Assembly (NCBI GenBank): GCA_027946365.1
Contig: JAPEUQ010000023.1
Location: 310,001 to 374,000 of the forward strand
From: Kalmusia sp. IMI 367209
Lineage: Eukaryota; Ascomycota; Dothideomycetes; Pleosporales; Didymosphaeriaceae
Direction of reading: 5' to 3'
DNA length: 64,000 bases
Shown here: positions 32,564-40,891 of the stretch, piece after piece
Layout of the letters: each line of letters opens with the position of its first letter
Numbering within the stretch: position 1 is the first letter of the stretch
Translations under genes and position numbers: made by a program
Notes under the pieces: model-generated
What the model was told of the DNA's origin: nothing
Seen by the model: the letters and a program-made list of their open reading frames with translations, nothing else
The model's database searches: none

Positions 32564-34249
32564 TTTGCCACGAGCAGGCAGCATTGACTCGGGTTCTGTT
32601 CTATTCCCCGGCCCTCGGCGATCGCAGATGCCTACTATGACGTCGTGTAATTCATATATATGGCGTATATCGCATATATTGTTAGATTTAGTTGATAGAG
32701 ATTGAGAAACCGGATGAAGTCTGAGGCTATGATGGTTTTTGCTAGTCCATTGAGGCCAGCACTGTCTCACCATAGCTTGGCTCCACCCTCTCTTGAAGGC
32801 TGGCACCTCAAATAGCAACCGTTGCTCTCTGTTTGAAATGGATTCGGTACACTCCGATAGCTTCCACACACAGGACGTGACCAAAAGCTGTCCCAATCTA
32901 TGTTATCTAAGCTAGTCCCACATGATCTAGCTCTAGTCGGACGTGCCGACGCAAGGACAGCTCTGAATTGTCCTCTCCCGAGCTCAACTCTGCTCTGCGC
33001 TACCCCGTTGGTCCGTCGAGGCTGATAGTGTCTCACCATCATTCGTGTCCAACCGCAACCGTTGCTCTTTATTCGGTATGGATTGTCCACCGTTCGCTTA
33101 TTCCTCGGCGGATGATGACTGCTCCATCAATCCCCGCGGTCTTAGATTCTCTTCGTGACAGCCGATGGCTACCGCCGAGCTGGCATAGTCCCATACTGCT
33201 CCATTGCCCTCTACCTATGTGTGTCTAGCACAAAATGGTAAGGTCTCCTCTGTAAATTCATCTATACCGAACACCGAGGGCCCTTTCGGAAAATAGGCGT
33301 GTCCGCCGTGCCAATGTTCCTGCATCACCTCTCCATCACTCCAAGACCTGCTGTCTGGGATCTTGCAAATCAAAAAAATACCTTATGGGCCTCCCACCTA
33401 CCACTGTCTAACCGGATTCGAAGCCTGCACCGCGCCACGTAGGCAGCGAAGACCATGGTGGTTTGACAGGACTACTCAGCCCAATCATCTCGCCGATGCC
33501 CAGCCATTTCTTCCGGCCAGCTCTTCCGCGGCTGAAGCCTGCGCCCTGCTTTGGTCAGCGTAACCATGAATACTGGAAGGGCTTGCGACCATACACCTTG
33601 TCCTTCGTCAGTCCGAGACTGCGTTGCTCCCGCCGGGAAATAGCTTCGCATCGCATGATTTACCTCGCTGAAGACCTGTGGCATTTCATGCTCCTGCCCG
33701 GGCTGCAGCTCCATCATTAATCCCTTGACCTTCCTAAGACTTCTCCTTCCAATCGGCGATATTGCCTCTCTTCTACAAGTGCCGGCATGAAGCTTGAGCC
33801 CGTACAATGAATGCTGACTAGGTATACCCCGAAACCCACAAGGCTAATGCTCGTATGAATCTTGTGTGGCCAGTCCGCAGCGGGTCCAGTGTTCTCTTGA
33901 AGCCCTTACCCTCATTGAATATGAGGATATGACTATCACTATCCAATGGAAGTATGGAGGCATACGACGCAAGGTCTGAGCCATGTTTACAAGGATTCTG
34001 CGCCGCCATACCAGTCGTTTAAGCGACACAGGCTATGTAGGGCTGCATAGTGCTTGGTGAATGACGGCAACGCCCTTTGACGAATAACGCGTGTCTTTGG
34101 ACTGAGTCAACGGCACAGAATTCATACTGAGCGAAGAGCAGCTTTTGGCTGTGATGAGACATTACTAGTTCTGTTGGAGACTGTCGCTCAATTTTGGGGT
34201 AGAGTGGGACTATGGTACTCCCTTGCCAAGGGGCTTGCCGTTGAGTCGC
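32564..34249. other. Gene-free stretch; two diverged copies of a ~100-bp motif
   Basis: No gene recognised. Segments near 32740-32860 and 33010-33095 share GTCTCACCAT, AACCGTTGCTCT and ATGGATT in the same order, suggesting an old local duplication. The rest has no coding signal. Confidence 0.35.
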
Positions 34250-34640
34250 CTGTTAATCGTTTCCTGTCTCGCCTTTTTGGTTACGGTCCCTCAACAAATG
34301 GCAAGGTAGGAATGAAAACTTGTTCTCAAGGTCCTATGGTCGTATGTGACATAAATGGAATCTTTATGAACTATAATCTTTGTTAATATCAGTGTTTCAT
34401 TTCATATCGTGGGTTCACCTATATGTTTTTTTTAAATATTATAAGATGTAATTCATCATTAGCTCTACATCTTAATAGTATTTAGTAGCTTTCTTATATT
34501 TACGTATTTATATTTTCGTACATTTAACTGTTTACAGAAGTGTGAGATAGGTAAGTAATATAATTACGTAGTACTAAGTAGGTCTTCACCTCTATATTTA
34601 GTATCCTATAAGTCTTCCTTACCCAGCATTTACTAACCCC
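34250..34640. repeat. Dispersed repeat R1, copy 1, with a 5S rRNA 5' fragment
   Basis: About 390 bp shared with 37886-38215 and 47765-48128. It starts with a GGTCCCTCAACAAATGGC region (shared with copy 3). It contains the first about 30 nt of a minus-strand 5S rRNA (plus-strand CTTGTTCTCAAGGTCCTATG, then GTCGTATGT, at 34321-34348). It then continues with GTGGGTTCACCTATATGTTT, AATTCATCATTAGCTCTACA and ACTAAGTAGGTCTTCACCTC. This copy shows heavy C-to-T and G-to-A change relative to the copy near 47.9 kb. Confidence 0.75.
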
Positions 34641-34642
34641 CT

Positions 34643-34769
34643 TCACGTTGGCCGGTTTTCTTCCCACGGCTTCCCACGGCTTCCCACGGCTTCTCATCTC
34701 TAGTCTTAATAATCCTATATTTTATATTCATTCCCTTAAAGATTTACTTAATCGGTTTATAACTTTTAG
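34643..34769. pseudogene. RIP-mutated copy of the F-box gene 3' end
   Basis: This 127-bp segment aligns by eye with 48130-48245, the last about 30 codons of the F-box gene at 48149-49615. The shared core is CCCACGGCTTCTC[AG]TC[TC]C[TC]AG, then TTGATAATCTTATATCTCAC with its AT-shifted counterpart, then AGATTT[AG]CTTAATCGGTT. Nearly all differences are C-to-T or G-to-A. The 11-bp unit CTTCCCACGGC is present three times here and about twice in the gene. It directly follows R1, as it does at the F-box locus. Confidence 0.75.
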
Positions 34770-34771
34770 TA

Positions 34772-34950
34772 AGTAGATGTTAGTAGTAATAATACTACTA
34801 TATATAAAGTTCTAATAACGTTATTACCGCTTTCTATAAAATGCTTAAAAAAACTAAACTGATAGAGGATGGAAGCTAAGGGCTTTACGAATGTAAAGGA
34901 GTGACTATCTACTAAAGGCATATAGGGTTGGCTTAATTAAGCCTCCTTCC
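34772..34950. repeat. Dispersed repeat R2, copy 2 (RIP-mutated)
   Basis: AT-shifted version of 26995-27185 (TAGTAGTAATAATACTACTA in place of CAGCAGCAATAACAGTACTG). It ends at TAAGCCTCCTTCCGG and runs straight into R3. Confidence 0.7.
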
Positions 34951-34954
34951 GGTT

Positions 34955-35597
34955 ATTCTCCCCTCCTTCGCGCCAGTGACGATGTGGCAAAGCAGCCCAT
35001 ATAGTTATTTATCTCTTATTCACGCTAGTAAACCTGCGTGGTTAGGAAGAATATAGTAAAGTATCCTATACGGTCATTTATATTAAGTCTCTAGTAAGAG
35101 GCCTCTAAATTAAATGCCGTTATATTACTTAATAAGGCATAGCTAAAAAAAAGCCTTATAGAATATGTATACCTACCTATAGCGGTGCTTACTAATATAG
35201 ATTACGTACGGATTAGCTTATATCTGTTAGCATTGATTCCATCCTGAAGCACACCTAGAATAATTTTTTTCTAGTTCATGTCTCTATGAATGAGGGGCAA
35301 AACTTGGTCTGTGAAAGGTCTAGTTATAGGCAATAGTATATGCTTCACACTAGGATTGATAGTGAAAGGATGACTCTGGTTGTATTGAGTGAATAATACT
35401 TGACTTCCCTAAAGCAAGCGCGCAGCGCAGGTTTTGCGCAGCTCATTCGCTTAGCTTTCTTGGCGTAGTAGACCCTATTGATCCTAGCGCAATACGCCTC
35501 AACACCATAGCGACTTCACGATGTCCTCGTTACAGTCTGCTCGATTGTGGCTCTCAGCCCATAAAACAAAAAAGGATGGGAGACAGATGAGAAAAAA
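34955..35597. repeat. Dispersed repeat R3, copy 4, interrupted by a 224-bp insertion
   Basis: RIP-biased R3 copy with the same landmarks as 27765-28224. It is interrupted at 35312-35535. It leads directly into a full-length 5S rRNA gene, with an A7 run (T7 on the 5S strand) at the junction. Confidence 0.7.
35312..35535. mobile_element. Small insertion (224 bp) with 4-bp target duplication
   Basis: The uninterrupted R3 copy reads CTTGGTCTGCTCGATTGTGG. Here CTTGGTCTG is followed by 224 foreign bases and then TCTGCTCGATTGTGG, so TCTG is duplicated. Insert ends are TGAAAGGTCTAG and CTCGTTACAG; including the duplicated CTG, the ends CTGTGAAAGG and CTGTAACGAGG are weakly inverted. An internal AGTGAAAGG repeats the left end. 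No coding capacity. It looks like a MITE or similar short non-autonomous element. Confidence 0.55.
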
Positions 35598-35716
35598 ACA
35601 TACAACAGCGGGTATTCGCTAGTGGTCACCCACCTAACTACTAATCCGCCGGTACCTTGCTTAAATAGGGCTGAGCGAACGGGAAGCCTTGTTCTCAAGG
35701 TCCTATGGTCGTATGT
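35598..35716 (-). rRNA. 5S ribosomal RNA gene (full length)
   Basis: On the minus strand it runs from ACATACGACCATAGGACCTT to CAGCGGATT-type 3' sequences ending GCTGTTGTATGT, 119 nt. Box A/intermediate element (AAGGCTTCCCGTTCGCTCAG) and box C (GGTGACCACTAGCGAATACC) match the ascomycete 5S pattern. A T7 run follows the 3' end and could terminate Pol III. No RIP-type change is obvious in this copy even though its flank is heavily mutated, so it is the best candidate in the window for a functional 5S gene. Confidence 0.88.
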
Positions 35717-35982
35717 GAGAGTCCATGTTCAAAATTGCATTCATATAGCCATGAATCCTTCTGGAAGCGCTATCTTCACCGCGCGAAAGCATGCACCTAC
35801 AGCCCGGACACGAAATCGCCGTTGTCTCTCACTCACATCTTGCAGGACTCGTGTAAAGCTATATCATAACACCGACGATATCAAGGGAAGTCTTCGATGC
35901 GGCTAATGCGTCCATTTTTGGATCTTTTGTACTACAGTATGTAACTTGAGTAAACTTTCACAGCGACAGTCGTGAGTTTAGA

Positions 35983-37151
35983 TCATTTAGTTCTCAATGA
36001 GTCGGAATATTGTTCGACAGTTTCTTTACCTGAGCTCACACTGGCCATGGAGTGGTTGGTATCAGCACACAGCTCATGTGACGGCCTAAGACGGCCATCC
36101 TCAGCAGGTGCTTCATAGATTTGCGTAATTGGAAGCTCCTTGGGGGTCGATTCAGGTGCCTCATACACTTGACCTATGGGAGCTTTCGCTACTGTTGAAT
36201 CAAGATCCTCATGCTCACTTATATAAGATAGTCTACGACGGCGAAGGTATGACCAAAGAATTATGAGCCCTGTGATAACGAAAATCAGAGACACTCCAAT
36301 GCCGACACCTATTTTGACATTCCTGGAATTATCTATCGCTGGTGGCGGCGAAGTTCCCAATGGACCATTTGATGAGGAAGGTTGCAACACTGTCTGCGAA
36401 TTTCGGTCTTGTATATCGCCGGTAGTCGTTGCGGTCGAACCCACGGGGAGTATAATTGTGGCAGAGGCCAACAATTTTTCATCAGAGCTATGCCACCAGA
36501 TTTGAATGCCATCTCCCTAGACGATGGATGATACTGCATTTGTAGATGTGGATACTGGACTGCGAGAGAAGCCGTTCGCACCCTTGTTAATGGGTCGTAC
36601 GTAACGTACGACTTGATCCTGCGTGACAGTGGAACTACACTGATGACCAGACTGTGCTGACGACCAGCCACTTCACCCGTTAGCGTGTGTTGTTTGCCTT
36701 GAAGAGAACTTACGCTGGGCAGCGTACAGCTGCTGTGACTTGATCTCAGAGATACCCATGATGTGCCAAAGCCTGGTGCACTTGAGGACTACTGCACACC
36801 AGTTTTCCAGCCCACGGGACACACTGCTGGACTATCTATCTTCGCTCAGAATCGTCCAGTCAATGGATAGGTTGCAATTTTACAGTAGTACCAATCCCAA
36901 CCCGCTGAGTTTAGGCTTTGTGAAAGGGATCCCGTTAGGTAGCATGCACAATCCAAGTACGGGTCGGCAAGATGACCAAAGAGTAGATTATGATTGATTT
37001 TTTCTTGTTGAAATGTAAGGGTTGCAGTGCACGAGGCTGGTGGCGAAAACAAAGTGGTGATCGGGCCTCTGTTCGAGGAGTTGATAAGGTCGGATATAGT
37101 GACAATTGAAGACGGCACTGATGAGAGGTCCGTTGAGGTCTCCATGGCCAT
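35983..37151 (-). pseudogene. Decayed Pleosporalean receptor-like membrane protein
   Basis: On the minus strand from the ATG at 37151 (or 37145) the frame encodes VPSSIVTISDLINSSNRGPI, then TTLFSPPASCTATLTF. A 48-bp intron (36836-36883) follows, then YYSPAVCPVGWKTG, a frameshifted stretch (DQVTAAVRCP), an apparent 72-bp intron (36652-36723), GHQCSSTVTQDQVV and GDGIQIWWHSSDE. Next come a TM helix (IGVGIGVSLIFVITGLIILW) with RRRR stop-transfer and a Pro/Tyr tail with YEAPEST and YEAPAED repeats. This is a common Cys-rich-ectodomain, one-TM architecture in Pleosporales. Breaks are TAG after GVQ, a frameshift before the CP motif, a lost Cys in the usual C-C-P, and TAG at 36517-36519. It could still yield a short protein from a downstream start. 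Confidence 0.65.
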
Positions 37152-37885
37152 ATTGAAGGCGAATACTGGAAGAAGTGGGTCTTTGAAGGCGTGATCGAAG
37201 AGCGAGAGACTGAAATCCTCACTTATGTTACTTTAGGTCGATACAACACAACAAGGCTGAGAAACTGGCGGGGGCCGTATGGCTTTTCGAGCCTCCGAAT
37301 TGGTCACTTACCTTGGACTTAGAGCAGCAACCAATTACGCTTTGCGCGCGGCAACGAACTAGGATGTATTCGGAGGTCATTTCCAAAATTAGTACTCTAT
37401 GCATATTTTGATAGTTTATTTATAAGATAGGTGCGGGGGCGAGACTTTGGAGTTCATGGAAATGAAACAAAGTAGACTTAATTGGTGAGGCAGAATGCCA
37501 CAACGGCAAGGCTGAATTCACAACAGCAAGACTGAGACATTGGACAACGAAAAGGACAGCACGATAGATATCCATCAAGACGCATCGTTCGCATGGTTTG
37601 AGAGATCGTGGAGGGAGGAACAAGCTACCACATCCTAATGTAGGGCAAGCTCGCGAACGAATAAAGCCACGGCGCCACCATACGGGTGCGGAGCATGTGT
37701 GATTAGGGGCGCATAATAGCGGACTCTCGTATTACTGCTGCTTTGACAGAGCCGAATTTGAGCGGCCAACCCACCAGTCCTGGCTTCGGTAGCCCAGAGC
37801 TGGTTTAGGAAGCTAATATACCATTTGCGGTCATGCCAGGGTACTAGAAGAACAGTTTGCGGTCTCATTGGATTGGCGGTGCGGC
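37152..37885. other. Intergenic region, no gene recognised
   Basis: About 730 bp upstream of the membrane-protein pseudogene. It contains no convincing frame. Confidence 0.4.
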
Positions 37886-38215
37886 AAGGAAAACTTGTTC
37901 TCAAGGCCCTCTGGTCGTATATGACATGAATGGAATTTCTATGAACTATATTCTTTGTTGATGACAAGGCAGTGTTTTATTTCATACTATAGGTTCACCT
38001 ATATATTTCTTTAAGTACTATAAGATGTAATTCATCATTAGCTCTATATCTTAATAGTATTTAGTAGCTTTCTCATGTTCGTGTGCCCACATTTCGTGCA
38101 TTCAACTGTTTGCAGATGTGTGAGATAGGTAAGTAGTATAATTACGTAGCGCTAAGTAGGCCTTCACCTCTATATTTAGCATCCTGTAAGTCTTCCTTAC
38201 CCAGCGTTTACTTTT
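37886..38215. repeat. Dispersed repeat R1, copy 2, with 5S rRNA 5' fragment
   Basis: Begins GGCAAGGAAAACTTGTTCTC with the 5S 5' fragment (to GTCGTATATGA at about 37922), then the common R1 body (AGGTTCACCTATATATTTCT, ATTCATCATTAGCTCTATAT, GCGCTAAGTAGGCCTTCACC). It ends at CTTACCCAGCGTTTACT. It shares less upstream sequence than copies 1 and 3 and has no F-box tail. Confidence 0.7.
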
Positions 38216-38744
38216 GTCCTAATTATGAGTATAGCATTGTTGTTCCTATTTAGCTTCTTTAGTGGGATATTTGAAGGGAAGATTGTAATGGGCTATGCCC
38301 TGGTAGAAGCCTCGGGCCTTAAGCCCTTAGCCCTCCAAGCACCAGTAATTAAACTCCAAAGGTTAGAAGCACAACTTCGGACCATTATCGAGTTCATAAG
38401 TTTTCCTCTGGCGTATTTTGGTCCCTCGGACCGCAGCCCGTAACAAAGATTATTAGCAGGCCGTGGCGTCACATAGTGTACGGTATCGGCAAGAGATAGT
38501 GGACGTATAGGAGGGCGAAAGGTAAGACGTTCTGAAAAGGCTAAAGCAAAGAGGTCGGAGAGAGACAAGGTGGGGGAATCGATGATCGCGAGACGCTATA
38601 CAGCGAACCCTATACATATGCACAGGTCGACTTGTAAGGTATCACCCATGTTTGAGTATACATTCTCGAAAATGCCGCTAAAGATACATACAGAACCAAA
38701 AATAAACCGAGAATGTTACGCTCAATCACCCAGAAGCTATCCCT
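38216..38744. other. 3' flank of the secreted-protein gene, nothing recognised
   Basis: About 530 bp with no gene recognised; short frames only. Confidence 0.4.
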
Positions 38745-39864
38745 TTACACCGTCTTCCCCTTTGTAGCCTTGCCACCCGTGGCCTTGCCACCCTTCGCCC
38801 CAAGCTTTTCAATGCACGTTTCATAAAACTCAGCCGAGCCAGGCTCTCGCTCAACCGTCTTGACGTAGTTGTACTTGGCGTCGAGGATGATGTAGTTGAC
38901 CTCGGTCATCATACCAGCTGAGTTCGAATTAGCGTTAGGGCTATGGTAAAAAGAGATGGAGGGAACTCACGCTTCCAGACGCCCTTCGTGAGGAGGGGCA
39001 ACATGTATACGCCCTTTCCGGGCTTGACGGGCTTGCTGTTTGGGCACTTAGCGGGACACTTGCCACCGTTCTTCTTCTTCTCGGCGGCTGTGCAGGTGGC
39101 CTTTGCTGGGCACTTTCCTCCGTTTGCCTTTTTTTGCGCGGCACTGCACTTGACGGCCCCCTTCTTCGCGGGACACTTTCCGCCGTTTGCCTTCTTTTGA
39201 GCAGGTGTACAAGTCGGCTTCTTGAACGGTTTCTTCGTAGGTTTCTTAACCGGTTTCTTCGTAGGTTTCGCTGGTCGTTTCTTCGCTGGTCGAGACTTGC
39301 GCGCAGGTTTCGGTCTGGCTCTGGATGCCCGAGATCCTCCAGCCCTACTACGGCGTCCTCGAGAATGTTCAGGTGCTCTTCTTCAACTTCGCGTGCCTCG
39401 AGGGCAAGATTAACCCACTCTTCCTGCTCGTTCTCATCTCGCGACTCGAGAAAGCTCAAAGAGTCTTCTTCGTCTTCCTCCTCGTCTTCATATCTCTTCA
39501 CGGCCTTGCTAGTTTTGCCCTTCACGCCTTTGGCCGCTCCCTTGGCCTTCGTCTCCTGCTTTGGCTTGTACCTAGCCGGGAAGTGAAGGCCCTTGCCCGT
39601 CTTGCCCTTGAGCTTCATAGCATTCGCCTGTTTGACCGTCTTGGTGATCTGCGCCGCAGTGAACTTATCACGAGGGCAAGTCACAGGGCCCTGGACGGGA
39701 GTTTGATCCTTGCACTGAGCGGCGCCTTTGGCCTTGATACCGCCAGTCTTGCCTCCAACAGCGGTACCTGCACCGGCGTCGGTTTTGCCGGCTCTAGCAT
39801 CGAGGATGGGGTTCGCAGCCGTGAGGACTGCGAGGCCCAAGAAAAGGATGTTCTTCAGAAGCAT
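38745..39864 (-). CDS. Secreted protein with RNase-fold-like ends and a Lys/Cys-rich repeat insert; apparent frameshift
   Basis: The ATG at 39864 opens a signal peptide (MLLKNILFLGLAVLTAANP). A CPRDKFTAAQITKTVKQANA helix and a GLHFPARYKP segment follow. After an acidic stretch (DEEEDEEDSLSF) comes a Lys-rich insert with KKPTKKP repeats and three Cys units of the type CTAAEKKKNGGKCPAK. The end, GKGVYMLPLLTKGVWK, splices (38918-38970, GTGAGT/CTCAG) to GMMTEVNYIILDAKYNYVKT and a last Cys. Order and spacing of the first and last parts recall small fungal secreted proteins of the RNase N1/T1-like fold. Catalytic residues are not evident, so an enzymatic role is doubtful. Exon 1 changes frame near 39375-39400: an indel or an unrecognised intron. 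Family assignment is inference. Confidence 0.55.
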
Positions 39865-40691
39865 GACGATGGAGACCTGCCCCTCTGGACGTTATGTAGA
39901 GAACTGAAACTCTGAACGGTGGATCGATTGAATAAAAAACGAAGAGCTAAGTCAAGAAACGAGTAGTTGTAATAACAGTAGTAAAAGAGTGACAATGCTT
40001 CGATCACACGATTCGATACCACATCAACAGGAAGTGTCCTTCGCCGAGCCGACCAGATATTTACGTCGCATCAGACTGTACCGCTGAATTATATTCCCGA
40101 AATTGCATTGAATTGCCTACGCTAGCGATCCCGATGTTTCAGGCGACCTTCTTACCCACCATTCACCGATGTTCGTTGTCCGGAGTTTAGAGCCCATGAG
40201 CAGGGCAGTCAACGCAGCTTAATCCGTAACAAACTAGGTCCGAGTAAAGTAGCCCGCGCGGTTATCTATCTCTCATTCGCGCCAGTAAACCTGCGTGGTC
40301 AAGAAGAATGCAGCAAAGTATCCCGTACGCGTGCCTGTTGCCTCATTGCCAGCCCATGCTCATTGCCTACCCTCCTTGCTCGCCTGCTTTCCTTGCTCGC
40401 CTGCCCTCCTCGCCCATCTTCCTCCCTCTCCCTCCTCGCTCGCCTGCACTACTTCGTCTGCCTTGTTTACCTATCTATTTAGTCACGTCGCTAGCTATGA
40501 ATAATCTACGGGACGTGCTGACGGCTACCTGGGTGAGGACGAGCACGGTCTCCTGCATCTAGGGTAGTAGGTGAGGTAAGTAAGCTCTATTTCAGCTACA
40601 CTAAGATGAGGATACAAGAGGCAGCTACGCCTGAACGCGTAATCGCGCCTAAGCGCGAGGTCATGTGACCTGGCGTGCCAGGCCGTCACAG
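39865..40691. other. Intergenic region with an R3 fragment
   Basis: This is the promoter side of the secreted-protein gene. At 40250-40332 there is a short, little-mutated R3 fragment (GCGGTTATCTATCTCTCATT, then GCAGCAAAGTATCCCGTACG). A CTCGCCTGC-rich pyrimidine tract with repeated CTTGCTCGCCTGC/CCTCCTCGC lies at 40365-40455. Confidence 0.5.
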
Positions 40692-40811
40692 AGCATACAG
40701 CTCAGCCAACTGGTCAAAAAGCCAAGCCTACTGGTAGGGTCCGAGCTTCCTCGTGCCAAGCAGTAGGCTTGGCTTTCAAATTAACTAACCAGTCAGCTGA
40801 GCTTTACTAAT
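40692..40811 (+). repeat. Left terminal inverted repeat, internally palindromic
   Basis: 120 bp matching the reverse complement of 44202-44321. It is itself a foldback: AGCTCAGCCAACTGGT with AAAAGCCAAGCCTACT at its start is mirrored by AGTAGGCTTGGCTTT and ACCAGTCAGCTGAGCT at its end. Each TIR could therefore form its own hairpin. Confidence 0.85.
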
Positions 40812-40891
40812 CACGAGTCTTATGTAAAATACAAAAAAACAAGAGGATATAAATATATTCTTAGCGTATTTATATCCTATTCATCTCCTAA

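Noticed and set aside
33395..33450. Possible tRNA (a TTCGAA-containing box B-like sequence)
   Set aside because: No acceptor stem, D-arm or anticodon arm could be folded around it on either strand.
40692..40698. Tc1/mariner assignment of the transposon (TA flanking CAGCTCAGCC)
   Set aside because: The TA dinucleotides are part of the longer inverted repeat AG[C/G]ATACAGC, and a perfect 11-bp direct repeat flanks that, which fits a MULE-type duplication better.
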